DNA from: Symsagittifera roscoffensis
Taxonomy: Eukaryota; Xenacoelomorpha; Acoela; Convolutidae
Reading direction: 5' to 3'
NCBI RefSeq assembly: GCF_963678635.1
Contig: NC_087062.1
Coordinates: forward strand, 91,237,845 to 91,301,844
DNA: 64,000 bases
A program made the position numbers and the translations under genes. The notes beneath the pieces are model-generated. The model was given only the letters and a program-made list of their open reading frames with translations. It searched no databases and was not told where the DNA came from. Below are positions 34,760 through 47,540 of the stretch, piece by piece (within the stretch, counting starts at the first letter, position 1; every line of letters begins with the position of its first letter).

Positions 34760-37700
34760 TTACGCCACCGGCTCGAAAGTGTGCACCAAAATCTGGAAAT
34801 CATCAAACATGGTTCCCAGCTCTGCGACTGTCAACAAGGCCAAAACAGTTAAATCCAACACTTCCCTCGCTCGATTCCTGGATAAAATCCTGAAGGCAAC
34901 GCCGCCTAGTGAAATAGAACCTTGCGCACACGCTTCCACAGTCTCAAAGAGTGACGTCAACATCATCAGTTCTTCGGGAGCGTTTTCAGGTGTTTGTTCA
35001 TTCTTCCAAATCAGCTTACAAGCCTGCTTCCCAGTACTTTCTACACTATCTGCCACAGTCATATGTGAAGATTGATCCAACTCCTGTTGCACTTTTCGCC
35101 AGAATTCGAAGTTCTCTACACCTTCGCATACAAAGGAAACTGCGCTTCCTTCTTCTGTGACATCTGTCAACATCAACTTCACCACATCTGTCGCTTTTTT
35201 CATGAAGTAATCCTCGCTGTGATTCATTGGGCAACAGGGCAACTGTTCATCTTCTGTAGAAGAGATCCTGAACCTGGTCAAACACAGTGGAGCCAAAGAA
35301 TCATTGCAGACCACACATTGAGGCGCTGCTTCCAGGCACCGCATCATCAATTCGTCGCCAATTGTAGCCATGCAACTTTTGGAAACTTTCCAAGTTCCAC
35401 AGTGCGGACACGTAGGGTAGTCTCTCTTATGAGCCAGTTCTTTCTGTTTCGCTTTTTCCAAAAGATAACCAATAGCACACACTTCTTGGTCATCTGGTCC
35501 TTTTTCAGCCAATGATCTGTTGTAGAGTGCTTCTAACGCCCGTCTCACAGCTGAGTTTAGTTCGCTGTCGGTCAATCCCAGATCACCGAAGTTTTCATCG
35601 CCAACATTATTGTCTCGCGCAAAATCTCTCAAATCTTCGAAGCGCTTCTCTATGATAGCTGGCAACATTTGGGCCAACTTGAACACCGATTGTTCCGGAT
35701 TGGCAGCGAAGCAATTTTGGATGGAAGCATCCGCGCATTCGCTCAACGTAATGTTATCATCTGTTACATGAGTATGGTCAAACGTTTCATGCTTCGGGAA
35801 CAGGTCTGTAAATTTGGACGAATCATTGTGGGTCAAAATAGCTTTTTCTTCTTCCGAAAGCTCATCAAGCAGCTCTTTGCAAAGCGCTTCACGACGAACA
35901 GGGTCCACGTTTTTGTTGTTCAGAATAGTATCATGTGCAAACACTGCCTTTTCCAGTGGGGTCAGCTGCGATATCCTGTCATTATTTTTATCCACGAACG
36001 CTTGATAGTTGGGCGCCTCAGCCGCTTCTTCAATAAGATCCTGGTCCAGGAATCGCAAACATTTAGCCAAGTCTGGGTTGTTTCTGCATATATCATCGAT
36101 GACATCTTTTGACCTCTTTTCCGGTTTCGAAGTTTCAGTAGCACCTTTTGCCAGTTGCTTCTTCATTTTCTCGATGTTTGAAATATTACTGTCGCTTGAT
36201 TTCACTCCCATTTCAGACTCTGTTATAATCTTCAGTAGACCTGGATTATTGTATACACTTTCGGGGTCAATCGCCGACAGCGAATTGAGCAACGATGAGT
36301 CTGGAATCTGATTTGATAATTGATCATTGATGAGACGATCGCATAGGTCCTCAATAACTGGCTCCGATGTTTTCAAAGGAGGAGTTATCTTCATAGCCGC
36401 TTCGTTTCTTTTCTTAATCATATCGTCGAACTTTTTGTCTCCATCCGGATTCGCAGCATCGTCGAACAGTGCATTACTCTTCGCAATAAGATCATCAATA
36501 TCGTCAATTTGATCACTCGAGTTAGCAAACGTCGGATTCTCCAAAACAGTTTCGAGGTAAGACTCAAAGGTAGGATTTGCAATCATCCATGCTAGCGACT
36601 TGTCAGTTTCCAGAGCTCTCATAATTGCATCATAAGTCTTTCCGTCTATATTTTCTGGATCATAGCCAAAATCAGAAGCTTCTATCCAATCATTCACACT
36701 TGCTGGAGTATTTTCAGCCTCTCGCTTCTTCTTCATAGCTCGTCCGGTCAAGAGCAACATTCCGACTTTGCCCTCTTTCGAGACAAATAGCTTTGCAGCG
36801 TCGCCTGCGACTTGTTGGATCAAATCATTGATAGCTTTGTCTAAGGCCTGCAAAGATTCAGGGCTTCCGTTCTCTCGTTTCGAGGCTCGCAGAGCATTAA
36901 TGTAATTCTGAAATTTAGACTTGAACAAAGGACTCGCTGTTGTCGCCAGAGAACTGACAGCTCCCTTTGCAAACACTCCTAGTCTAAGTTTCTCAAAATC
37001 ATCTTCATCCAACGATGGAAAACTATCGTGCGAATTTTTCAAGCTGACGGCGTTGGCCAATTTCAAAGCGAACTTCTGTTGAAATATTTCGGGTTCACCG
37101 TCGGTTCCCAAAGCTGCTCTAAGAAGGTCATTGCCGACTATGACGCCCGCATTGACACCAAACTGTTCACTTTTCAGTTCATCGCAGCTCACTAATAGCA
37201 GTGCTTCTTTACTATTATAATCCACGTCTTCGAACTTCGGATCCGAATTCTCCTGGACAAGAGACCTTTCAAATGACCGAACATAATCGAACAGGTTTTT
37301 GTAATGCGCAGGCGACACTGTATCCTTAGTTGCCAATTGTCTGTTCTCTTTTCTAAACAACTTAACTTCTCCCGGTGCCTCTGTAGTAGTCGGCGTTGAT
37401 GTCAGCTCCTCGACGACATTATGATTAATGGTCTTCGCGCTTTCCAGAATAGGCTTGTCATCAGACTTGAAATCATCCAGCATCTTTTTCTGATCTGCAT
37501 TCGGGAAAAATTTCAGACCACGCCCGAAAACATTTAAGCCCAGATCGTTTTGGATAATGATCTGAGGTGAAGTTCTGTAGAGATAACTCAGCTCTTTCAC
37601 GCCGTACTTTTGGCCTTCCGACTCCTTTCTGACTGTATTCTTATATTCCAGGAATGACTCATTTACGATATCTGAGAACTTGTTCCCTGTCACCACGTCT

Positions 37701-37794
37701 CCCCACGGTTTGTTCTTCATTATGTGCCACAACACAACCGACATCAGCGGAATCCTGAATCTTTTTTCCCTCACAAGGTTGAACAGCTCCGCTC
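34760..37794 (-). CDS. Exon 3 of the 1,322-residue gene
   Basis: A single open stretch of 3,035 bases, much the longest in the window and GC-richer than its surroundings. The acceptor is TTTTGTTTTGAGCAG; reading starts AELFNLVREKRFRI. It carries the charged helical middle region and the CPHC/CVVC/PCCP cluster, and stops at 34760. Confidence 0.85.
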
Positions 37795-40700
37795 CTGCTC
37801 AAAACAAAATCACATAGCGTTGACTCTCGAGTAAGCTCACGATGGATCAGTTTAACTATTAACTCTGAGCTGGTTAGTGCCATTTTACATGATAGTGATA
37901 ACATTACACATAGGACATCATTACATACACGTTTAAAAAGCTGGCTACTTTGCATTACTCTCAGAATATTAAAAAACTACAAACCAGTGCGTTTATCTTC
38001 TGGCAGATTATCCACAGCTTCCAAAACCTCCTTTAGGCTCCCGTCTGCAGACCTGAACAGCATGTGGATGTAATGGAACAGCACGTCTAAGTTATCGGTT
38101 CCCTTTTTGTCCATGGAGAGACCCAAGAAGAACTTGCAGTCCTGGACCGAGAAGCTGATGTTGCTCTTGGACACCGCTGGTTTCTCATTTTTCAGTCTCG
38201 GCTCCGTCAGATATCGCTCCCATGTCTCGTCCAGAAATGCATCATTTGGCGACATTTTGAAACCTTTTGTCCTTTTACGAGACAAATCACAGAGCGAAAC
38301 ATACATGAATTCAAAGAAAATGTAAGGCAAAGCAAACGGTCCTTCTTCGTGAGTCGAGGATCCCAAGGTCCCGTAAGTCTCCCAGTTCGGATGAATTTCC
38401 TCGATCTCTGGATCCCTCATTGGAGCAGCGCTACTTTGACATACGCAGTATAGATCGATCAGGTCATTGTCGATGAATCGGGAGACTATCTTCGGTTTAT
38501 GGCACTTCATGCAGAAGCACTGCGGATGGCAACATTCGAAATAAGGTGTCTCGTCTTTTCGGATCTTGTTTCGCACAATCTCGTCGTCAACTCCCACGAG
38601 ACCTTTGAAGAAGAAGTAGGGCGCGGCATTGGGAACGCCTCTTTTGAACGCCTTCGCAGCCCAGTAATGATCAGCTCCTTTCTTATCCGATGCACTCTTT
38701 CCTAAACAATTTAACAAGTTAGAACATCTGCTTTGGACGATGAACACAGTGGCTATGATGGAACAATTATGGCATATGAATTCGGGGATCTCTTCCAGAG
38801 AATCTTAAGGGCAATCCTTCGATTAGCTCAAAAAATCTCCTAAAATTTCCGAGATTCGCGTTAATCAACTAAAAAGAGTGAGCGCCGGTTTTTTTTAACT
38901 TCGATTAATCTTGTACCCATGTGATGGTAATTTAGTGCAATTAGGTTTTGCAAAAATAGGATACGCATTCACTGCAAATATTGATGCCTAAAAGTTTGAA
39001 CAAATGTTTGGCGAGGATTTTGAGCTCTAAGACACCATTGAATTTGAACAAACACTAGTTCCTATTTACTCGACGACTGTTTCGTATTTGTTCCATTTGA
39101 GAAGGCCGAGATCTTTTGAGAAGCTCTCACTGCTGTCCTGGATCCTGACTTTCTAACTTTGCTTTGGTGTATTGAAAGCGAAACAAAAGTCACGTGTGAA
39201 ATCATTCAATAAGGGGGTATTTATTTGATCTCAAATAATAAAGCGATACTTGATGTCAAATGAAAAGTATATATTTGATCGCTAATAAGAAAGCGTAGCA
39301 CAAATGGTCACAAGACATGGCGACATTAACTTCTGCTGGTTTATCAAATGCGGACTTAGCTTTGTTCAGATTTGAGCTTGAATCGGTTTTCATTTTTTTT
39401 TTCATAAAACCGATTGTTCATTTTTCAAGGTCACGTGAACTTTCACATATTTCAAATTGAATAAAAGCAAGCTATCTCGGATTTTGACTTTTAAGCAATG
39501 AAATTATGATTCTTTCATAGTGTTACAAACTGTATTCAGAATACAAACAATTTCAGCTCAATCGATTATTTCTCAATTTAAAGGAAAGAATTAACAGAGT
39601 AAAGTCATTGATATATTTGAGTGGCAAAAAATACACCGAGGCTGAAGTTTCAAATGCTGTCATTACTTTGCTAGATTCTTCATATGTTCATGTATGATAT
39701 GTTGATAAATTTTTGCTTCTGGATGTGGTATGAACTCAGCAGCATCGATGAAAAATTTACCACAATAGATGTTCGAAACCTGAGGACTCACCGGCCATAG
39801 CTAAGAAAACATAACTAAGTAAACATTCGAACCAAAAAGAAAACTCAACAGCCTTCGCAAGCCAGAGTGCCAGTCAACAACATCGAAGTATTTAACCTTT
39901 TTAAAAGCATTTTTAAGATGGTGCTAGGTAAATAAGGTGACATAACATTAAAACAACAGGCACTATAAGATGATTAAAGAAATCTAACGCAATTGAATGT
40001 CCTCTTAGTAGCTTTCGTCTTAATTTCCAGCCCTTTTCAAGGCTTTGCCGCGCAACGGCTCAACAACAAACAGCCAAAAGTATATTTGAAAAGGGTTAAT
40101 GAACAAACAGCAAAAATTTCGGATATTTTTTTACCATTCTTTACAGATTGCTGAATCTCAAAGAGTGAAAAGAGACATCAAAACACTCGAATTGAATTGA
40201 TTGTAATGGCAAACATCGCCAAAAACAAATTTGAACAACGCAATTAATTTAGAAATCGGGTGGATTTCAGCTAAATTGGTCGGAATTAGTAAAGAGAACC
40301 AAAATTTTGAGAAGACTTTATTTGATTTTAATTTCTTCCTTGTTAGAGCTTTACTCTGATTTTTCAATGTACCCTGCTAGAAAAGCTGTCTAAATGTTAT
40401 AATTTAATATATCAGAAAAGCCTGACATGTTCATCAATTCAAATTTGAATCGGAAACCTTTATTATATAAGTATTTTGAAGTCATGAAATAAAGTCTAGG
40501 TGAAAGATTACGTAACAGGGCTAAAAAACAGCTCAATAAGTTCAACTTATTTTTTATCAACACTTAAACCAGAAGCGACACTTAGGTGAGGAGTGTTATT
40601 AAGCAGAGTTTTGCGGACATAACGCCCAGTGACAAGTTAAGAACCGCAGCCATTAAAAGAAGAGACCTGATCTGTGAATCCACGATGAACCTAAAATTAT

Positions 40701-42558
40701 CAAAACTTCAGAGGAGACAGTGGCAAGTGGCAACTATAAAATCAATTATTACTTTCCACGACAGGCGAGAATTTCTTCGCTTAAGAATTGAAATATCAAT
40801 CGCACGAACTTTATTTGCATATTTTTGAATTTATTGTTCCGACTTTCGATACGAAAGTAACGGAATATGTGCTCGGGGTGGATTTTTTTCTTCAGACAAA
40901 TTTCGACTTTTTAACTAGCCATTTTTGACGGAAATTTTTTATATCATTCGAAAGGCATTGTTGTTCTGAGCTCAAATTTGAAAAGATATTTCACCTGTAA
41001 TCATTTTTCGCCAAGTTACGGGGGTTCAAAGATTGCAATTTTGGCCTATTTGGGACAATTAACGCACGATATAATTCGCGCTAATAATGCGTAAGCGGAG
41101 AGTTAATCCGTCTTAGAAATCGTTCCAAATTGGTTAAAAGAAACTTATTTGCCATAATTGGTTTGTTACAAGGAGCGAAATCTTTCCTTTTGTACTTTAT
41201 ATGGCGTGTGGGGAGATGATTTTCAGCAAAAAAATTTCAAATTTTAGAAAAAAAAGTTTCATTTTTTTTATTTCATTGAATTTTTTAATGTTATTACTGC
41301 TCCATAAACCTTAAAAGGCAGTCGGAACATTCAGGGCTTGGCCCTGATACGAGCAGTCTTGGTTTTAAACTGTCGGTAAAGTAATTTCAATTAAGTTTTC
41401 AAAATTTCATACTTGAAGCTAGCTTTCATACAATTGTGAATTTGAAATCGCAGGTCCGGTACAAAATAGCATGAGCTCCTCTTACAAACTTTTTTCTTCC
41501 TTTTTCTTCAAATTACTGTCGTTTTTTGCGCGTGCTGTGATGAGAGAACTATACAGACGCATATAAGGTTGGTGAGTTGAGTTTTAACGACGATTAATTG
41601 GTGAATTAGGCTTAATAAAAACAGTTGTCTTCAAAAAAAGAAGAAAAAAAATTTCTTAGTTTTATCAATTTTTTGCACAATATTTTTAATAGCTTTTCCG
41701 AGTTATCTGTAGTAACTTTTTCCTACTAAAATCCTAAAATCGCTTTTCTGGCTCAAAAACTCAAAACTTTCAAAGCGGTTTTCCTCGACACAGGGACAAA
41801 TTTTTGAATTTTCAAAAAAATTGGTTCGAATCACGGTTGAAAGGGCTTTGTTATGACACAATCGGATGATTTATTTATCATCCTCAGAAATAAGCCTTTA
41901 AAAACATCAAAAAAAACATAATCAGACAACATCATAACTTATCAGAAAAGCAAACCAAAGATGTCCGGCTGCTGTGCAACTAGCACAGAATGTTCCGACC
42001 ATATTATTGAAAAAACTTTTTTTCAAACTAGAGTAGTTTTTTGTGCGTGGTGTGATAAAAGGCTCAGAAGAAAGCCTAGACTTTTGAGAAATTCGACGGT
42101 CACAGTAATATAGGCAAACTGAGCAACAGCTTGTCAAAGTATGACCAGAAAAAAAATACAAAACAATTCCACAAAACTTAGAAAAAATATTTTCCATTTT
42201 TTTATATGCAATATTTGAGCGAAATAGTAAAGATACCATATTAGCTCAATTTCTAATCAGCAGACGTCAATAACATATCTATATCATAAATTGAGAGCCC
42301 ATAATATTTAAACCACATTCAAATGAATTCACTTCTCTTACCTCCGAAAACACTTTGATGTGGACCCCAGCAGGCAGTGCAGAGATCCAAGTGGACGGAA
42401 CATACGAACTTATTCTTCACCACTTCAACTCCTGGGATCTCTTGGACGTAGAGCTTGTTCTGGATTGGTTGTTCACACAAGAAACAACTTGCATTGCTAC
42501 CCACCGAATCCGAGTTCTTGCCCGGTGACGATGTCGGTCCTTCGCTTGGCCGACCCAT
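34760..42558 (-). CDS. Unrecognised 1,322-residue cysteine-rich protein (three exons)
   Basis: Predicted join, minus strand: 42342-42558, 37985-38701, 34760-37794. The total of 3,969 bases is divisible by three, and both junctions are phase 1 with GT-AG ends. Domains by eye: an N-terminal zinc-finger-like region (CFLC about residue 25, then CSVHLDLCTACWG about 52-64); a second Cys/His cluster in exon 2 (ECCHPQCFCMKCHK, later CVC); a long middle region from about residue 320 to 1,090 that is charged, rich in D, E, K and L, and predicted helical with low-complexity parts; a third cluster at about 1107-1170 (CPHC, CVVC, PCCP); and a hydrophobic C-terminal segment (LDLTVLALLTVAELG). Paired cysteines suggest zinc binding. 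I do not recognise the family and assign no function. Intron 1 holds family-A and repeat-D copies. Confidence 0.78.
37985..38701 (-). CDS. Exon 2 of the 1,322-residue gene
   Basis: 717 bases. The acceptor is TTGTTAAATTGTTTAG and the donor is gtttgt after CGCACTG. It begins GKSASDKKGADHYW and ends NLPEDKRT. It contains the dense Cys/His cluster ECCHPQCFCMKCHK. Confidence 0.8.
38702..40835. other. Intron 1 (left part) of the 1,322-residue gene
   Basis: AT-rich intron with no gene. TATTTGATCTCAAATAATAAAG and a similar phrase occur within 60 bp near 39230-39290, a small decayed duplication. Confidence 0.4.
40836..41361 (-). repeat. Family-A repeat, copy 4 (reverse orientation)
   Basis: Read on the minus strand it starts CAAGACTGCTCGTATCAGGG with the GCCCTG hairpin and ends CGAAAGTCGGAAC. 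It is diverged from copies 1 and 2 but has the same internal order, including the part that starts the 2.41-kb units. Family A therefore runs through that point. Confidence 0.72.
41362..42341. other. Intron 1 (right part), with repeat D copy
   Basis: AT-rich. At about 41930-42100 is a repeat-D relative (GGCTGCTGTGCAACTAGCAC, AATGTTCCGACC, GCGTGGTGTGATAAAA). The minus-strand frame 41922-42239 lies over this repeat and is not called. Confidence 0.45.
42342..42558 (-). CDS. Exon 1 of the 1,322-residue gene
   Basis: It starts ATG (MGRPSEGPTSSPG) and encodes 72 codons plus one base, ending at donor gtaagag. It carries CFLC and CSVHLDLCTAC, which look like a zinc-binding half. The upstream sequence has no better in-frame start. 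Confidence 0.72.
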
Positions 42559-44140
42559 TCTGTACTCACAGTTAACTCTTCTTTACCTTGTGGTTGCTAG
42601 TCGATCGTTATGTAGAAAGCGGAGAAAATAGTATGTATTTTGGATTCAGCAGGCAAATTGGGCTACGATAGCTTCTGTTTTAGTTTCCTCAAATTAGAGG
42701 GTCAGCTCAAAATGTTTCCCAAACCGCTCAGTCAATCTAGAAATGAAGAACACAAGGTTTGCAAATAAGATCTATGTTTCTCTCGAACTGCACGAAAACT
42801 GAACGAAGCAAAGATATGAGACAAGAAAATGGCGTTTAATGAAGTCAAACTGATAAATGACTGCATATAAAGAGAACTATACCATTGTTCAGCTGAAATC
42901 TAACTTACCCAATTAAGAACACAAATGAGACGCGGTTTAGAAAATAATTAGTCAGTCTAAAAATGACCTATGCTTCACCGGTGGTTCAGTTAGTTGAGAA
43001 TAATAAAAATGAAGTGAGTTTGGAATTATTCAGCGTGAAATGGCGTTCACTTAGTTGAGAATGAGAAAAACGAAGTGAGTTTGGTATAATTCAGAGTGAA
43101 ATGGTCCACAAGTTCAGACAAGTAACCACGAGTGGCATTTTAACTATATAATGACACTTTGTTGCTATTCTTTCTGATTGTTTTTATTTTATCTGTTGTT
43201 TATATTTACTGAATACTGAAATACCTTAAGTGAAATGACTTTGTGGTAGCAAAATATTTTGAACTAATTCAGATGGTAAAAGGCTAATTCTTTCTTGTTT
43301 TATCCTTTGTAAAATGTAAATCTACAATTCTGAGGGTTCAATTGAATATCCGCTCGTTTTCTTTGAAGATTGAAAGAAAATTTTTTTGTCGACCTTTTTC
43401 GTCATCATCTTAGGCTAATTTGCAGATGAAGCGCACTCCATTTTCAACGCGGATTCTACCCATAGCAAAAAAAAACGTAGGAAGAATTGCTCGCATTTTT
43501 CATAAAATGACACTAAAGGTTTAGAGCGATTTTGAATGGCACACAATGGAAAGCAATTCTATGTCTTTCCTACAAAATTGTTGGCTATGATAACGCAGAC
43601 GCCCTCAATTTCAAACTGATTAAACAAAAAATGGTTCCATTTGAAGGGCAATTTGAAATCCCAACGAATCAATCACAAAGAAATAGCAGAAGTCTAGCAC
43701 GCAAGTTATGAAAATCTAGCACTACTCATTTACACACATTTACACACAGAAGGCTATGACCAAATCTGACGGCCAATTAAAATTGAACACATGCATGAAT
43801 TATATGAAATTATATGAAATGTACCAAAACTACTATATAAAAAGCCAAAAAAGCAAATTAATCAGTGTTAGTTTCATCTGTATTTCAAACTTCTGTATTT
43901 CTAACTTAGACCTCATCTATATTTCAAACTATCTATTTAGATATTAGATATTTAGATATTTCTAGCCCTTCCCTCCCCATGTTCTCGATTTTACCTATTC
44001 CTTTTTAATCCGACTTTTTATTCCGACTATTAGATATTTCTAGCCCTTCCCTCCCCATGTTCTCGATTTTACCTAGAACAGTCGAAACCTTGACATAAGC
44101 GGCAAACACATCAATACTAGCACAACGATTCCTTTTTAAT
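42559..44140. other. Upstream region of the 1,322-residue gene, with short duplications
   Basis: At 42970-43100 a ~65-bp unit (TTAGTTGAGAAT, GAAGTGAGTTTGG, TTCAG-GTGAAATGG) occurs twice in tandem. At about 43960-44080 TAGATATTTCTAGCCCTTCC and the following CTCCCCATGTTCTCG occur twice, 73 bp apart. No gene is seen. Confidence 0.5.
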
Positions 44141-44581
44141 CCGACTTTCGAAGAAAATGGAATATTTATGCTCGGTGTGGTTTTTTTTATTCAGTTAATT
44201 TTGGCCGATTGAAGAAATAATTTTCAACAAAAGATATAGCTCATTGAAGATATCGACATCCGATCAAGTTCTGGGGGTTAGAAAATTGCCGAATTTGCCA
44301 TGTTCTGGACTTATCCGCATTTTGAAGAGTTTATCCAGAATGTTACAAGCGTAACGCGAATTATTTATGCGTGGCGAATTATTCCGCACAACAAAATTGT
44401 TCCAAATTGAATTGAGGCTAGCTAATCGGTCGTATTAATTTCGTAACTTGGATTTTCACTTTTGATCTTTGGTATTGTCCAAAAATTATACGTTTTCAAT
44501 AATTTCTTTTCCCAAAAACTATTCGATGAATTAAGGTACAGTCGGAACATTCAGGAATTTCATAATTTGCGATCAGTCTTG
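44141..44581 (-). repeat. Family-A repeat, copy 5 (diverged)
   Basis: Reverse orientation. It keeps CCGACTTTCGAA, TGCTCGGTGTGGTTTTTTT, GTACAGTCGGAACATTCAGG and GATCAGTCTTG in family order, but its middle is strongly diverged. Confidence 0.55.
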
Positions 44582-44939
44582 TTCAGCTTAGGGTTCCTTT
44601 TGCTAAAACTCGAATAATGTGAAGTCAATAAAAAATCCCTGATTTATTGAAAAACATCAGCAGCACATTATGGAGCGAACAAATATAAATGCTGTAGAAC
44701 AGAATTGTAATTCACCTTGCAAAAAACAGAACGTTTTAGACGAGCCGAGAAAAGATGGGATAAATAATAATTTACTCCTTACAAGATACAACAGCAATGA
44801 CACCTATATAAAAGTAACATTAACATATTATCCTCTTCCAACTTTTCCTTTACTAAAATTCAATCCTTTACTAAAATTCTTATCTTTTACTGAAATTTAC
44901 TAAGATTCTTAACCTGCACGTGTTAATTCAATTCAGGCC

Positions 44940-46090
44940 ATAAATTAAGACTCAATTGAGTCGCAAAATCATACTTTCTGTTGTGAAGACGCAATTTACC
45001 ACTTTGCCTAAAGATAGTACCTTATCACAATTAATTAATTTTAGTTCGCATTTTTCACAATTTCCGAGTAAAAGGAATGCAAATTATGTCATTATGTCTA
45101 TTTCATCATTCAAAAAGGCAACAAAAAATGAGCCAAATGACTTGTGGATTGTCGCAATGCGACCGTCGTACTCCCATAATTGATGACCACGAATATACGA
45201 AAGAGCAAGAGGCGAAAAATGGTGACGAGAACTGAAATGTTCAAGATGGCATTTCCACAAATAAGGCGATAGCTATCACATTTGGCTATGATCGGATGTC
45301 TTCACGCAATGAACTTAGCCACGAAGTCTTCCTTGGTCGAATTGACGCAAAAATTGTTCAGAAGATAAAACAGGATAGTAAAACCCACATAAATCGAATA
45401 GTAGCAGGATGATTGTAACCTGCCTGCAATACGTCGCGCAGAAAAAAGAAGTGCAATTGGCTTTACGATCTCGATCTGCATTGAGAACGGCTCTAAATCG
45501 ACAGAAAATATCAGAAACACCCGTCACCTCACCAATCGTTGATAGGCATTTCGAAATACCGCAACCGTTTGATATCTTCTGCCTTTTCGACAGCGGTACC
45601 GAGCAGGAGGAAGGAATACTTACTTTCGGCGACCGCGATAATGTGAATACTCTTCAGTTGGACCAAGACCTGTGGCTTTGTGGTGGCACCTTTAAATTAT
45701 GCCCAATGCAACTTTATCAAATATATACAGTCCATAATCAATTGACAGGATTTGATACCCCGTGCGTTTAGGCTCTGCTTCCCAATGAAAGTGAGCACAT
45801 CTACAAGAAGATTCTCAACAGTTGTCACTGCTTGCGCAGAACATCAAGCCGAACCGTAAGTTCCTCGTTTCCGTACTCTCTACCTCGGAGCACGGGATTA
45901 GAGTCGATCTGAAACCATTATACGAAAGCAAACGTCAGCTGAATTTGGCATTATGACTCATTCCTGCAAGTAAATTCGTAACAAATGACATGGTTACCGT
46001 TGCGTTTGATCACGTCGTCGAAAAATTTGCGAAAGTTGCTGATCGCTTTGAGTTAAATGACACCATAAATGAAACATAGGCGCTACGCGC
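44940..46090 (+). pseudogene. MULE-type transposase remnant
   Basis: Mutator-like transposases move DNA elements with a DDE catalytic core. The frame 45409-45771 encodes ILTFGDRDNVNTLQ, WLCGGTFKLCP, and LYQIYTVHNQ; after a stop the frame continues ALLPNESEHIYKKIL. These match the family's W-x-x-DGTF-K and LLP-x-K/E-x-x-x-TY contexts as I know them. The first catalytic Asp expected before GTF reads Gly. Upstream, DHEYTKEQEAKN (about 45185-45220) resembles the region before the core. Stops and shifts are frequent, so it is a dead copy. No TIR was located with confidence. Confidence 0.7.
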
Positions 46091-46139
46091 AATACACCGA
46101 AGGCATAGAAACTGAAGCAAAAACCAAACAACTTGAACA

Positions 46140-47065
46140 AGTAATAATTGAAGAATAACAGTTCTAGAACAAAAAATCGTACTAATACATGTATACACCA
46201 AAATTTTGCTATATCGAGAAAGAGCCTGAAATAACAGTTCTAGAACTAAAAATCGTACTAACACATGTATAGGTTAAATTTTTGATATATCAACGAAGAT
46301 CATAAAATAACACTTCTAGAACTAAAAATCGTACTAACACATGTATACACCAAAATTTTACTATATTGACAAAGGGCCTGAAATAACAGTTCGTGAGCTA
46401 TAAATCGTACGAACAGATGTATACACCAAAATTTTGCTATATTGGCAAAGATCATGAAATAACAGTTCGAGAGCTAAAAATCGTACTAACACATGTATAC
46501 GTCAAATTTTTGCTATATTGACAAAGATCATGGAATAACAGTTCTAGAGCTAAAAATGGTACTAACACATGTATACACCAAAATTTTGCTATATTGACAA
46601 AGATCATGGAATGACAGTTCAAGAACTAAAAATGGTACTAACACATATATACAATAAAATTTTGATATATTGACAAAGATCATGAAATAACAGTTCGAGA
46701 ACTAAAAATCGTAATAACACATGTATACACTAAAATTTTGATATATTGACATAGATCATAAAATAACAGTTCGAGAACTAAAAATGGTACTAACACATGT
46801 ATACGCTGAAATATTGCTATATTGACGAAGAGCCTGAAATAACAATTCTAGAGCTAAAATCGTACTAACACATGTATACACCAATATTTTGCTATATCGA
46901 CAAAGAGCCTGAATAAACGTTGTAGAACTAAAAATCTTACTAACACATATATACACCAAAATTTTGCTATATTGACAAAGAGCCTGAAATATTGACAAAG
47001 GACCTGAAATAACAATCGTAGAACTAAATGTCGTACTTACGCATTGTAGTTCAATTTCTATAGCT
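46140..47065. repeat. 76-bp tandem array, about 12 copies
   Basis: The phrase AAAATCGTACTAACACATG recurs with steps of exactly 76 bp (marker at 46178, 46254, 46330, 46406, 46482, 46558, 46634, 46710, 46786), then 75 and 75. The last copy carries a 20-bp internal duplication. Each unit contains a near-palindrome GTTCTAGAAC. Copies differ by scattered substitutions. It lies directly after the MULE remnant. Minus-strand frames across it are by-products. Confidence 0.88.
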
Positions 47066-47184
47066 ATAATAAAATACAAAAGATTGTGTTTGTATGTGTA
47101 GCAAAACGCCTCCTGTCGTTTCAATCGGCCAATCGTATAAATTGGCATGTAGACTCATATGGGTCTCCGGAATAACTAAAAATC

Positions 47185-47540
47185 GTACTAAATACATAAA
47201 TAAATAAATAAATAAATAAATAAAAGCAAAAGTGAAATGTACAAATAATTAAATAGACATGAAAAAATATATATGAACAAATAACCAAACAAACAGACCC
47301 ATAATATAAATAAATGAAAATAAATAAATTAAATAAATACACATGCAGAAATAATAAAAGCAAAACTAAATGAAAGAAAGAATAATTAAATAAATAAACA
47401 AAACACGTGATAAAAATAAACAAAAATAAATATGTACATACATAAATTATAAATAAATATAAGCAAACTAAACATAATTAAATAAATAAAAGAACAGATA
47501 ATTAAATAAATAAAGATGAACAAATAAAGAAACAAACATA
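47185..47540. repeat. AAAT-type microsatellite region
   Basis: A pure ATAA run near 47197-47226 is followed by ~300 bp of imperfect AAATAAAT-like sequence. Minus-strand frames rich in F, I, L and Y come from it. Confidence 0.8.

Noticed and set aside
35072-35515. Plus-strand frames of 98-147 codons across 34.8-36.5 kb
   Set aside because: They are antisense shadows of the long exon of the 1,322-residue gene.
46140-47065. CRISPR-like array
   Set aside because: The full 76-bp unit repeats without unique spacers, in animal DNA with introns. It is a tandem satellite.
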